Below, piece by piece: positions 34,907 through 43,556 of a stretch of 64,000 bases of DNA (positions are counted from its first letter, which is position 1; the number at the start of each line of letters is the position of its first letter). This DNA is from Streptomyces aquilus. GTDB lineage: Bacteria > Actinomycetota > Actinomycetes > Streptomycetales > Streptomycetaceae. Made by a program: the position numbers and the translations under genes. Location of the stretch: the NCBI RefSeq assembly GCF_003955715.1, contig NZ_CP034463.1:4526001-4590000 (forward strand), in the 5' to 3' direction. Below the pieces are notes generated by a model, which made no database searches, was not told the DNA's origin, and was given only the letters and a program-made list of their open reading frames with translations.

Positions 34907-36567
34907 GCCGAGTCACCCTCGCGCATCGGGATCCGCACGCCCCGCTCGTCGGCGACCGACTCCGCGATGTCGTAGCCCGCGTCCACGTGCCGGATGACGC
35001 CCATGCCGGGGTCGTTGGTGAGGACGCGGCGGACCTTCTCGCCGCCGAGCTTGGTGCCGTCGGCGACGGTGACCTGGCCGGCGTGGATGGAGCGGCCCAT
35101 GCCGACGCCGCCGCCGTGGTGGAGGGAGACCCAGGAGGCGCCGGACGCCACGTTGACCATGGCGTTGAGCAGCGGCCAGTCGGCGATCGCGTCGGAGCCG
35201 TCGAGCATGGCCTCGGTCTCGCGGTACGGCGAGGCCACCGATCCGGCGTCCAGGTGGTCGCGGCCGATGGCGAGGGGCGCCGCCAGCTCGCCGCTCGCGA
35301 CCATGTCGTTGAAGCGCTCGCCGGCCTTGTCGCGCTCGCCGTAGCCCAGCCAGCAGATACGGGCCGGGAGGCCCTGGAAGTGGACGCGCTCGCCGGCCAT
35401 CTTGATCCAGCGGGCGAGGGACTCGTTCTCCGGGAACAGGTCGAGGATCGCCTTGTCGGTCTTGGCGATGTCGGAGGCCTCGCCGGACAGGGCGGCCCAG
35501 CGGAAGGGGCCCTTGCCCTCGCAGAAGAGGGGGCGGATGTAGGCGGGGACGAAGCCGGGGAAGGCGAAGGCGCGGTCGTAGCCCGCGAGCTGGGCCTCGC
35601 CGCGGATGGAGTTGCCGTAGTCGAAGACCTCGGCGCCGGCGTCCATGAAGCCGACCATGGCCTCCACGTGCCGGGCCATGGACTCGCGGGAGCGGGTGGT
35701 GAACCCGGCCGGGTCCTTCGCCGCCGCGTCGGCCATGTCCTCGAAGGCGACGCCGACCGGCAGGTAGGACAGCGGGTCGTGCGCCGAGGTCTGGTCGGTG
35801 ACGATGTCGATGGGGGCGCCCTCGGCGAGCATCTGCGGGAGCAGCTCGGCGGCGTTGCCGAGGAGGCCGATGGACAGCGGCTTGCGCTGGTCGCGGGCCT
35901 CGGTGGCGAGCTGGAGCGCGTGGGCGAGGCTGTCGGCCTTGACGTCGAGGTAGCGGTGCTCGATGCGGCGCTCGATGGCGCGCGGGTCGCAGTCGATACA
36001 GATCGCGACGCCGTCGTTCATGGTGACCGCGAGGGGCTGGGCGCCGCCCATGCCGCCGAGGCCGGCGGTGAGGGTGATGGTGCCCGCGAGGGTGCCGTTG
36101 AACTTCTTGGCGGCGACGGCGGCGAAGGTCTCGTAGGTGCCCTGGAGGATGCCCTGGGTGCCGATGTAGATCCAGGAGCCGGCGGTCATCTGGCCGTACA
36201 TGGTCAGGCCGAGGGCCTCCAGGCGGCGGAACTCCTCCCAGTTCGCCCAGTCGCCGACCAGGTTGGAGTTGGCAATGAGGACGCGCGGGGCCCACTCGTG
36301 GGTCTGCATGACGCCGACGGGGCGGCCGGACTGGACCAGCATGGTCTCGTCCTGCTTGAGGGTGCGCAGCGTGCGGACCATCGCGTCGAAGGAGCGCCAG
36401 TCGCGGGCGGCCTTGCCGGTGCCGCCGTAGACGACGAGCTTGTCGGGGTGCTCGGCGACCTCGGGGTCGAGGTTGTTCTGGAGCATCCGCAGGGCGGCTT
36501 CCTGCTGCCATCCCAGGGCACTCAGTTCCGTACCGCGCGGCGCTCGTACGGGGCGGGGTCCTGACAT
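34903..36567 (-). CDS. hutU: Urocanate hydratase
   Basis: The 554-residue enzyme is full length and contains the urocanase hallmarks: [25 protein letters not shown] in pieces, the NAD+-binding [16 protein letters not shown] region, and [13 protein letters not shown] near the C terminus with FNDMV before it. The active-site Cys is in [15 protein letters not shown]. It converts urocanate to imidazolone propionate using tightly bound NAD+. It is the first gene of the hut operon and has a well-formed promoter with an operator-like repeat immediately upstream. No hutH of canonical type is in the window. Confidence 0.96.
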   Translation of the reverse strand: MSGPRPVRAPRGTELSALGWQQEAALRMLQNNLDPEVAEHPDKLVVYGGTGKAARDWRSFDAMVRTLRTLKQDETMLVQSGRPVGVMQTHEWAPRVLIANSNLVGDWANWEEFRRLEALGLTMYGQMTAGSWIYIGTQGILQGTYETFAAVAAKKFNGTLAGTITLTAGLGGMGGAQPLAVTMNDGVAICIDCDPRAIERRIEHRYLDVKADSLAHALQLATEARDQRKPLSIGLLGNAAELLPQMLAEGAPIDIVTDQTSAHDPLSYLPVGVAFEDMADAAAKDPAGFTTRSRESMARHVEAMVGFMDAGAEVFDYGNSIRGEAQLAGYDRAFAFPGFVPAYIRPLFCEGKGPFRWAALSGEASDIAKTDKAILDLFPENESLARWIKMAGERVHFQGLPARICWLGYGERDKAGERFNDMVASGELAAPLAIGRDHLDAGSVASPYRETEAMLDGSDAIADWPLLNAMVNVASGASWVSLHHGGGVGMGRSIHAGQVTVADGTKLGGEKVRRVLTNDPGMGVIRHVDAGYDIAESVADERGVRIPMREGDSA

Positions 36568-36595
36568 GGTCTGCCTCCTGGCGGATTGTTTGAGT

Positions 36596-36634
36596 CTCTA
36601 TTCACATCCTGACGTTCTGAATAGAGCTAGTCAA
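36596..36634 (-). promoter_or_regulatory. hut promoter with 9-bp inverted-repeat operator
   Basis: On the minus strand TTGACT (36634-36629) and CAGGAT (36611-36606) are spaced by 17 bp. Perfect 9-bp arms CTCTATTCA (36596-36604) and TGAATAGAG (36618-36626), 13 bp apart, overlap the start point and the spacer, the right place for a repressor. The region is AT-rich against its surroundings. Confidence 0.75.
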
Positions 36635-36682
36635 TAGGGTGGTCCGTCAGCGCGGGCGCGCCGCGGATGTTTGGCTGGATGC

Positions 36683-38101
36683 ATGGGCGCAGACGCTGGA
36701 TCTATGGGCGCGGACAACGACCTGACGGGGGACGTCGTGGATATCGGGCAGCAAGGGGACCGTGCGGTCCGGCGGGACGAGGCGGTGCGGGCCGCGGTGG
36801 AGCAGGGGTTGCTGGGGCCGGACTCCCCGATCGTCGGCCTTCTGGACGTCTGCGGCATCCGGGAGTCGGCGGCCGAGCTGCGGGCCGCGTTCGACGCCGT
36901 CACCGCGCCCGGCACCCCGGTGCTGCACGCCTTCGCGGTGAAGGCGACCCCACTGGTGCCGGTGCTGCGGCTGCTGCGGGAGGCCGGGATCGGCGCGGAG
37001 GTGGCGAGCCCGGGTGAGCTGGCGCTGGCACGGGCGGCGGGGCTCACCCCGCGGCAGACGGTGCTGGACTCGCCCGCGAAGACACCGGCCGAGCTGCGGG
37101 AGGCCCTCGCCCTCGGGATCGCCGTCAACGCCGACAACCCGCAGGAGCTGGACCGCATCGACGCCCTCATGCGGTCCGGCCCGAGTCGCTCGCCGCTCGG
37201 GATCCGGGTGAATCCGCAGATCGGCGGGGGCTCCATCGGGGCGACCTCGACGGCGACGGCGACCTCGAAGTTCGGGGTGGCGCTGCGCGACCCCGGCGCC
37301 CGGGAGTGGGTCCTACGCGCCTACGCCGACCGGCCCTGGCTGAACCGGCTGCACGCGCACACCGGCTCCCAGGGCATCCCGCTGTCCCTGATGGCCCAGG
37401 GGGTCGCGGAGACGTACGCGCTCGCCGAGGAGATCAACCGGCACCTCGGACGCCCGCAGATCGACACCATCGACATCGGCGGCGGACTGCCGGTGAACTT
37501 CGGCTCGGACGCGACGGCGCCGACGTACGCGCAGTACGCGCGCCTGCTGAGCGAGGCCGTGCCGGGGCTGTTCGACGGGCGGTACGGGCTGGTGACCGAG
37601 TTCGGGCGGTCGCTGCTGGCCAAGCACGGCACGATCGTGGCGCGGGTGGAGTACGCCAAGAGCGCGGGCGGGCGGCCGGTCGCGGTGACGCACGCGGGCG
37701 TGCAGGTGGCGACGCGGACGGTGTACGTGCCGGGGTCGTGGCCGCTCAGGATCGCCGCGTACGACGGGAAGGGGCGGCCGAAGGCGGGGGCCGACGTGGT
37801 GCAGGACGTCGCCGGGCCGGCCTGCTTCTCGGGCGACCTGCTCGCCGAGGCGAGGGCGCTCCCGCTGCTCGAACAGGGCGACTACGCGGCGGCGTTGGAC
37901 ACGGGCGCGTACTACTTCGCGCACCACTACGCCTACAACTCCCTCGCGCGGCCCGGCATCTACGGGTTCGCGCCGGGCGAGGGCGGCGGCGTCGCCTTCG
38001 CGACCGTGCGCACCCCGCAGACGCTCGACGAGATCGTGGCCGAGTCCGGAGGGGCGCACGCCGCCTCGCTCACCACCCTCGGGACGACCGCGCGCCCTTG
38101 A
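36683..38101 (+). CDS. LysA-like PLP-dependent amino-acid decarboxylase (fold type III)
   Basis: The 472-residue protein has the alanine-racemase/DAP-decarboxylase barrel: LHAFAVKATPLVPVL with the PLP Lys, HTGSQGIPL, IDIGGGLPVNFG for phosphate binding, a C-terminal beta domain with GPACFSGDLLAE (active-site Cys) and YAYNSLARPGIYGF. Diaminopimelate, ornithine or lysine are possible substrates. It differs enough from LysA that I leave it unnamed. It is divergent from hutU. The start is uncertain: ATGs at 36683 and 36704 both lack a good ribosome site. Confidence 0.82.
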   Translation: MGADAGSMGADNDLTGDVVDIGQQGDRAVRRDEAVRAAVEQGLLGPDSPIVGLLDVCGIRESAAELRAAFDAVTAPGTPVLHAFAVKATPLVPVLRLLREAGIGAEVASPGELALARAAGLTPRQTVLDSPAKTPAELREALALGIAVNADNPQELDRIDALMRSGPSRSPLGIRVNPQIGGGSIGATSTATATSKFGVALRDPGAREWVLRAYADRPWLNRLHAHTGSQGIPLSLMAQGVAETYALAEEINRHLGRPQIDTIDIGGGLPVNFGSDATAPTYAQYARLLSEAVPGLFDGRYGLVTEFGRSLLAKHGTIVARVEYAKSAGGRPVAVTHAGVQVATRTVYVPGSWPLRIAAYDGKGRPKAGADVVQDVAGPACFSGDLLAEARALPLLEQGDYAAALDTGAYYFAHHYAYNSLARPGIYGFAPGEGGGVAFATVRTPQTLDEIVAESGGAHAASLTTLGTTARP

Positions 38102-38271
38102 CGCACGCCGGTGGACATGTGGGTCAACTGATCCGAAAACGAGCTCAGTTGACCCACCCTAGCCATCCGCCGCATGTTCCACCGGAAAATGCCGGAATCC
38201 TCACCCCTCGCCCACACCCTGCGTAGTTTCGGCGTCACTCAGCCGAACCCCAGGCGGGAGGGGAACTCACG

Positions 38272-38658
38272 GTGCCCGGTATCGACGAGTGTCTGCTCGA
38301 AGTCATGCAACTGCCCGGTGCCCGGGGCGCCGCGCTCGTCGACTGGACGAGCGGACTGGCCCTGGGCACCGCCGGCGAGTCACCGGGCGGTGACTACGAG
38401 ACGGCCGCGGCCGAGGCCGCCGAGCTGGCCCGACTGGCCGCCGAGCACCGGGCGTTCGCCCCGGACGACGACATCACCGACCCCCCGGTCGAGGACGTCA
38501 TCATCAGCAACCGGGACAGCTACCACGTCCTGTGCTTCGTCCAGACGTCGTTCGACAGCAGCGTCTTCCTGCATCTGTGGCTGGCCCGCACGGAGGGCAA
38601 CCTCGCGCTGGCCCGCATCCGGCTCGGCGAGATGACCGGACGGCTGGTCCTCGGATGA
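38272..38658 (+). CDS. Roadblock/LC7-like protein, first of three
   Basis: The 128-residue protein has a roadblock fold pattern: a first helix (IDECLLEVMQLPG), a beta strand with GAALVDWTSGLALGTAG, and a central strand DVIISNRDSYHVLCFV. Such small homodimers regulate Ras-like GTPases (MglB type) or sit in Streptomyces conservons. Here it starts a four-gene operon and its stop overlaps the next start as ATGA. The GTG start follows GGGAGGGG. No GTPase or kinase is adjacent. Confidence 0.75.
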   Translation: MPGIDECLLEVMQLPGARGAALVDWTSGLALGTAGESPGGDYETAAAEAAELARLAAEHRAFAPDDDITDPPVEDVIISNRDSYHVLCFVQTSFDSSVFLHLWLARTEGNLALARIRLGEMTGRLVLG

Positions 38659-39464
38659 CGGCGGTGACCACCACACCGCCGCCCCGGCTGCCGGTGCGGG
38701 ACAAGGCGGAGGCCCGCGACCGGGCCTGGGGCGGCGTCTCCCCGATGCTGACCCGTCTCGCCGCCGAGCGGGCCACCGGCATCCTGGTCCGCGAGCGCGG
38801 CACCCTGCACCTCTCCGAGGGCCGGGTCGTGCACGCGGCGAGCCCCGCGGCGCCGGGCCTGGACGTCCTGCTCACGGCGCACGGCACGCTCGACGCGGCC
38901 ACCTGGCGGCGGGCCGTCGAGGAAGCGGGCGGGCCGCCCGGCGCCGGTCTGCTGCTGGTCGCCCGTGGCCTGCTCACCCGGGGCGCGCTGGAACTGTGCC
39001 ACCTCGAAGCGCTCTACGACGCCGCCTACTTCGTGCTCGCCCCCAGCAGCGCCCCGGGCCGCTTCCGGTACACGGACGCGGACCGGCTCGGCTCGGTGCG
39101 CGCCACCGCGGTGGCCGCCCTGGAGCACGAGACGCTGCGCCGCCGCGACCTGCTGCACCGGATCTGGCCCGACGCGGGGACCGACGAGGCCCCGCTGCTG
39201 CACGCCGACACGGTCGCCGCTCCCGCCCTCACCTCCCGGCAGCGGGCGGTGCTGCACCTGGTCGACGGCGTCCGCACGGCACCGGACATAGCCCGCGCGA
39301 TGGGCCGCCCGGCGTTCCACACCCTGGTGGACGTACGGCGGCTCGCCGCGGCCGGGGTGCTGGTGCGCGGCGCCATGAAACCCCCCGAAGCGGCCCTCGC
39401 CGAGACCACCGACCCCGACATCACGCTGCTGAAGAGGCTCAGGGATGCGCTGGAGTCCCTTTGA
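38655..39464 (+). CDS. DUF4388/PATAN-like regulatory protein
   Basis: The 269-residue protein begins with a segment (LTRLAAERATGILVRERGTLHLSEGRVVHA) that matches the DUF4388 pattern of a strand pair reading LxxxxGxLxL followed by GxxxxA. The C-terminal ~80 residues (LTSRQRAVLHLVDGVRTAPDIARAMGRPAFHTLVDVRRLAAAGVL) look like a winged helix. DUF4388 proteins are linked to GTPase and gliding systems in other bacteria. It overlaps the first roadblock gene by 4 bp. Function unknown. Confidence 0.65.
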   Translation: MTAVTTTPPPRLPVRDKAEARDRAWGGVSPMLTRLAAERATGILVRERGTLHLSEGRVVHAASPAAPGLDVLLTAHGTLDAATWRRAVEEAGGPPGAGLLLVARGLLTRGALELCHLEALYDAAYFVLAPSSAPGRFRYTDADRLGSVRATAVAALEHETLRRRDLLHRIWPDAGTDEAPLLHADTVAAPALTSRQRAVLHLVDGVRTAPDIARAMGRPAFHTLVDVRRLAAAGVLVRGAMKPPEAALAETTDPDITLLKRLRDALESL

Positions 39465-39498
39465 ACGACAACGCGCCCGCGCCGAGAGGAGTGACCAG

Positions 39499-39975
39499 AT
39501 GGCGGCCGAACCCGAAATCCTGGACGAGCTGCGGCGGTTGAGGAGCCGGGTGCCGTATCTCACCGGCGCCCTGGCGGCGAGCGTCGACGGGCTCGTCCTC
39601 GCCCAGGACACCCCGGGCGTGGAGCCCGACGGCATGGCCGCGCTCACCGCGGCCGCGCTCGGCGTCGCCATGCGGCTGACGGACGCGACCGGGCAGGGGA
39701 ACTTCCGGGAGCTGACGGTGCGGGGCGCGTACGGCTATGTGGCGACGTACGCGGCGGGCCGCAGCGCGGTCCTCACGCTGCTCGCCCAGGACCGGGTCAA
39801 CGCCGGCCGGCTCCATCTGGAGGGCCGCCGCGCCGGCACCCGCATCGGGGAGTTTCTCGACTCCCGGACACCGGCGGAGGCACCCGTCGCCGCCAAACCG
39901 GCCAGAGCGCCCGCCCGCACCAGAGCGGCGCGCACCCCGCGCCCGACCAACGCACCTACGTCTACCGACAGTTGA
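39499..39975 (+). CDS. Roadblock-type protein with basic tail
   Basis: The 158-residue protein has a roadblock-like core (LDELRRLRSRVPYLTGALAASVDGLVLAQDTPG ... ELTVRGAYGYVATYAAGRSAVLTLLA) and a C-terminal 30-residue Ala/Pro/Arg/Thr tail. GAGAGGAG sets the ATG at 39499. An alternative start would overlap the previous gene. It belongs to the same operon as the two other roadblock proteins. Confidence 0.72.
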   Translation: MAAEPEILDELRRLRSRVPYLTGALAASVDGLVLAQDTPGVEPDGMAALTAAALGVAMRLTDATGQGNFRELTVRGAYGYVATYAAGRSAVLTLLAQDRVNAGRLHLEGRRAGTRIGEFLDSRTPAEAPVAAKPARAPARTRAARTPRPTNAPTSTDS

Positions 39976-39998
39976 ACCCACAGGAAAGGCAGACAGTC

Positions 39999-40373
39999 AT
40001 GGCCAACACCGAAACCTCCCTGAAAGAGTGCCTCGCCTCCATCGAGGGCGCGACCGGCGTCGCGCTGGTCGACTACACCAGCGGCATGGCCCTCGGCACC
40101 CTGGGCGGCAGCAAGAGCTTCGACCTCAGTGTGGCCGCCGCCGGGAACACCGACGTCGTCCGCGCCAAGATGCGCACCATGGAACACCTCGGGCTCAAGG
40201 GCCAGATCGAGGACATCCTGATCACCCTGTCCGACCAGTACCACCTGATCCGGCTGCTCAGCGGCCGCGGCGGCAACGGACTGTTCCTGTACCTGGTCCT
40301 GGACGCCAAGCGCTCCAACCTGGCGATGGCCCGCCACCAGATGAAGAAGATCGAGGAGGAGCTGGAGGTCTGA
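39999..40373 (+). CDS. Roadblock/LC7-like protein, third of the cluster
   Basis: The 124-residue protein is related to the first (LKECLASIEGATGVALVDYTSGMALGTLGG; IEDILITLSDQYHLIRLL) and ends with a charged amphipathic helix (MARHQMKKIEEELEV). AGGAAAGG lies 9 bp before the ATG. The three small proteins could form mixed dimers. A histidine kinase and P-loop protein, expected in a conservon, are absent. Confidence 0.78.
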   Translation: MANTETSLKECLASIEGATGVALVDYTSGMALGTLGGSKSFDLSVAAAGNTDVVRAKMRTMEHLGLKGQIEDILITLSDQYHLIRLLSGRGGNGLFLYLVLDAKRSNLAMARHQMKKIEEELEV

Positions 40374-40385
40374 CGCGCGCGCCGC

Positions 40386-40970
40386 TCAGACCAGCGCCGC
40401 GGTGCGGCGGCGCGCCCCGCCGGGGGCAGCGTCGCCCGCCGCGATGCCGGTGCCGCGGTACGCCTTGACGGCCTTGCCGGCCGGGCGTCCGCCGCGCGCG
40501 TCGAGCCAGTCGACCCGCACCCACAGCAGCGCGTCCTCGGCGAGCTCGCGCCGCCCCAGCCAGGCGGCCTTCAGCCGCAGCCCCACCCCGGCCCCGGCGA
40601 GCAGCAGCCCGCCCGCGACGGGCACGGCGAAGTTCGCGCCGAGCGCCACCAGCCAGGCGAGCAGCAGCCACCAGCGATGTCCGCGCCGCCAGTTCCGTAC
40701 GGTCACGGCCCGGTCCTGGAGCACGTCGTGCTTCCCGGCGCGGGCGGCCCCGCGCGCGAGGGCGGTGTAGCGCCTGCGGCGGCGGTACGACACGACGGCC
40801 GCCGCGACGATGAACAGCGCGGCCCCCGCCATGACCCCGATCCGGCGCCCGGTCAGCCCCGGCACCAGCACCCCGACACCCGCCGCGAACACCCCGGCCC
40901 ACCACAGGGGCGCGGCTCCGGCGCGTACGACGACGGCCACCCGAGCGAGCCCCAGTCCTCCGCGTGCCAC
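40386..40970 (-). CDS. Small integral membrane protein of unknown function
   Basis: The 194-residue protein has four predicted membrane helices in two pairs (LWWAGVFAAGVGVLVPGL, RIGVMAGAALFIVAAAVVSY; WWLLLAWLVALGANFAVPV, GGLLLAGAGVGLRLKA) separated by an Arg-rich loop. I do not recognise the family. It converges on the roadblock operon with 12 bp between stops. Confidence 0.6.
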   Translation of the reverse strand: MARGGLGLARVAVVVRAGAAPLWWAGVFAAGVGVLVPGLTGRRIGVMAGAALFIVAAAVVSYRRRRRYTALARGAARAGKHDVLQDRAVTVRNWRRGHRWWLLLAWLVALGANFAVPVAGGLLLAGAGVGLRLKAAWLGRRELAEDALLWVRVDWLDARGGRPAGKAVKAYRGTGIAAGDAAPGGARRRTAALV

Positions 40971-41055
40971 GTTCCGCCTCCTCGTCCTCCCGGCACAGTC
41001 CTGTCGGTCGGGCAGGTTAACGGCGGAATCTGAGACGACTCTGAAAAAGCGGGCC

Positions 41056-41913
41056 CTACTCCACGAACAGCCCCCGCGCCGCCGCCTTGGTGTCGAACTC
41101 CTCCAGCCGCGCCTGCGCGTCCGGCAGCTCGTCGGCCATGGCCTCCAGGAGCACCCGCCCGAGCAGCATCGGCGCGCACGCGGTGTCGAAGGCGAGCCCG
41201 GTGCCGACGGCGGCGGGCAGCAGCAGGTCGGAGACCTTGGCGACCGGCGCGAAGGCGGAGTCGGCGACGGTGACGACGGACAGCCCGGCCTCCTTGGCGT
41301 AGCCGAGCGTGTCCAGGACCTCCCGGGGATGCCGCGGCAGCGCGAAGCACAGCAGCGCCGAGGCGCCCGCGCGGACGGCGGCGTCGATCCGGTCGTGGAT
41401 CATCGTGCCGCCCTCGTGCAGCAGCCGGACGTCCGGGTGGACCTTGGCGGCGAAGTAGGCGAAGCCGTAGGCCTGTGAGGCGGCGGCCCGCAGGCCCAGC
41501 ACCGGCAGCGGCCGGGAGGCGGCCAGCACCCGGCCCGCGCGCTGCACGGGCCGCGGGTCGGCGAGCAGCTCGGCGAGGTGCCGGAGGTTGGCGATCTCGG
41601 CCTCGACGGCCTGCTGGTACTCGTTGTACGACGCCGAGTCCGCCGACTGCTGCCGTTCGGCGGGCGCGACCTCGCGCAGGTGGCGGCGCAGGGCGGGGTA
41701 GCCGTCGAAGCCGAGGGCGACCGCGAAGCGGGTCACCGACGGCTGGCTGACCCCGGCGAGCTCGGCCAGCTCGACGCTGGACAGGAACGGCACGTCGGCG
41801 GCGCGCCGCACCATGCTGTGCGCGATGCGCCGCTGGGTCGGCGTGAGCCGGTGCCCCTCGAAGAGCGCCTGGAGCCGTGCCGCCGGCGTGTCCGTCACAC
41901 CCATGTCGCTCAT
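41056..41913 (-). CDS. MurR/RpiR-family transcriptional regulator
   Basis: The 285-residue protein has an RpiR helix-turn-helix (SSVELAELAGVSQPSVTRFAVALGFDGYPALRR) and a SIS sugar-isomerase-like ligand domain (ASRPLPVLGLRAAASQAYGFAYFAAKV; VTVADSAFAPVAKVSDLLL). Its start overlaps the stop of the lyase homologue at 41910 by 4 bp, so the two are one operon. It is therefore the likely local regulator for the lyase and the divergent transporter. Confidence 0.9.
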   Translation of the reverse strand: MSDMGVTDTPAARLQALFEGHRLTPTQRRIAHSMVRRAADVPFLSSVELAELAGVSQPSVTRFAVALGFDGYPALRRHLREVAPAERQQSADSASYNEYQQAVEAEIANLRHLAELLADPRPVQRAGRVLAASRPLPVLGLRAAASQAYGFAYFAAKVHPDVRLLHEGGTMIHDRIDAAVRAGASALLCFALPRHPREVLDTLGYAKEAGLSVVTVADSAFAPVAKVSDLLLPAAVGTGLAFDTACAPMLLGRVLLEAMADELPDAQARLEEFDTKAAARGLFVE

Positions 41914-43415
41914 GCCTCGCTCCCCCTCCAGATGTCCGTGAACCGGTCGAGCAGTGCGGCCGCCGTCGTCACGTCACCCGTGAGCGGCCGGTCGGCCTGG
42001 TCCTCGTCGAGCACCGAGAAGGCCAGCTCCAGCGCCCGCCCCACCGGCAGCGCCGGGTCGGGGGCGTGGTCGCGCTGGCGCAAGGCCCGTACGGCGGCGA
42101 CGAGTTCGCAGCCGACGACGAGCCGGTACGCCCCGCACGCCCGCAGTGTCTGCCGGGCGGCGAGCGAGGCGAAGCTGGCCTGTTCCTCGACGCCCCGGGA
42201 GAGTACAGCGTGACCGAGCGAGGCGGGGGCCGAGAAGGCCCGCAGATCGCCGAGGGCGGCGCCGGCGGCGTACTCCAGGATCATCACGCCGGAGGAGGCG
42301 GGCTCGTGGTCGGCGAGGAAGGGGCGCAGGCGGGTGTAGGCGGGCTCGTTGAGGGTGGACAGGCGGGACGTCGACAGCCGCGCCACCTGGGTCAGGGCCA
42401 GCCGGAAGTGGTCGAGGGCGAGGGCGAGTTGGGCCTGGTAGAAGCCGCCGTGGTGGTAGGCGGCCATGTCCTCGGGGCTGATGAGCGGGTTCTCGGCGGC
42501 GGCGTTGATCTCGACGGCGAGGACCGCTTCGAGGGCGTCGGCGGCGTCGTGCGCCGGGCCGTGGATCTGCGGCAGGCAGCGGAAGCCGTACGGGTCCTGG
42601 ATACGGCCGAGGGGTGGCGTGGGCCGTTCGTCCGCGCCGATCAACTCCCGCATCCGGCGGGCGACCTCGCTGCTGCCGCGGTGCGGCCGGGCGGCGTGCA
42701 CGGGGGCGGCGTACGCCTCGTGGGAGCCGTCCACCGCGAGCAGTGACAGCGCGCCGACGACCTGCGTGGCCTCCAGCAGCCCGCGCAGCTCGTGCAGGGC
42801 GAGCGCGGCCTGGCCGAGGGTGAGGGCGTTGCTGCTGATGAAGGCGAGGGCGTCGTTGTTGTCCAGGGGCTGCGGCTCGGGCCCGGCGCCCTTCCAGGGG
42901 TGCTCCCCGGCCAGCGCGAGGCCCGCCTGGGCGAGCGCCGCGATGTCCCCGGTGCCGACCGACCCGAACTCGTGGACGACCGGGTACGCCCCGCTCTCCA
43001 GGGCCTCGCACAGCGCGGTGACGACGGTGGGTCGCAGCCCCGCGCCGCCCGCCAGCAACTGGTTCGCCCGTACGGCGAGCATCGCGCGCACCTGCCGGGC
43101 GGGCAGTTCCTCGCCGATGGCGCCGGCATGGCTGCGCAGGAGTCTGAGGCCGTGCTCGGCGGCCGCCTCGGTGGGCACCGGCTCGTTCCGGTTGGCGCCG
43201 ACGCCGGTCGAGCGGCCGTAGACGCGACCGGTCGCGGCGATCTGCCGGGCCGCGTCCCACGATGTGGACAACCGCTTCATCGCATCGGTCCCGGGCACCG
43301 GCCGCGCGGCCCCGTCGGCGAGCCGCACGACGTCGGAGACGCCGAGTCCGATCCCGTCGAGGACGACCAGTCCGGTGTGCACGGAACCGAGTGTGTCCGC
43401 GATCCGAGACGACAT
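41910..43415 (-). CDS. Histidine-ammonia-lyase superfamily protein lacking the MIO triad
   Basis: The 501-residue protein is full length for the HAL/PAL family and keeps the substrate loop Tyr (VYGRSTGVGANR), His (LRSHAGAIGEELP), the segment IQDPYGFRCLPQIHGPAHDA with its Arg, and AAAENPLISPED. But the invariant Ala-Ser-Gly that cyclises to the MIO electrophile (usually GSVGASGDLAPLA) is one residue short and reads GSVGTGDIAALA. Without MIO, ammonia elimination by the usual route is not expected. MIO-less relatives reported for elimination of trimethylamine from ergothioneine (ergothionase) are the best parallel I know. The ATG at 43415 is preceded by GAGGGGTG. It is coupled to the RpiR gene and divergent from an OpuC-type transporter. 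Confidence 0.85.
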   Translation of the reverse strand: MSSRIADTLGSVHTGLVVLDGIGLGVSDVVRLADGAARPVPGTDAMKRLSTSWDAARQIAATGRVYGRSTGVGANRNEPVPTEAAAEHGLRLLRSHAGAIGEELPARQVRAMLAVRANQLLAGGAGLRPTVVTALCEALESGAYPVVHEFGSVGTGDIAALAQAGLALAGEHPWKGAGPEPQPLDNNDALAFISSNALTLGQAALALHELRGLLEATQVVGALSLLAVDGSHEAYAAPVHAARPHRGSSEVARRMRELIGADERPTPPLGRIQDPYGFRCLPQIHGPAHDAADALEAVLAVEINAAAENPLISPEDMAAYHHGGFYQAQLALALDHFRLALTQVARLSTSRLSTLNEPAYTRLRPFLADHEPASSGVMILEYAAGAALGDLRAFSAPASLGHAVLSRGVEEQASFASLAARQTLRACGAYRLVVGCELVAAVRALRQRDHAPDPALPVGRALELAFSVLDEDQADRPLTGDVTTAAALLDRFTDIWRGSEA

Positions 43416-43556
43416 AAAGCCCAAACACCCCTCAATCCGGACACCTGATCTTGCCTGACGGTCATCCGTTACGTCGGATTTACATCAACCCGTTGACAAC
43501 CTATTCAGCTACAGAGAACTCTGCATGACGTTATACAGCCGGGCAAGGGACATCTC

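Noticed and set aside
41910..43415. Naming this gene hutH
   Set aside because: The cofactor-forming Ala-Ser-Gly is missing, so a standard histidine ammonia-lyase function is not supported.
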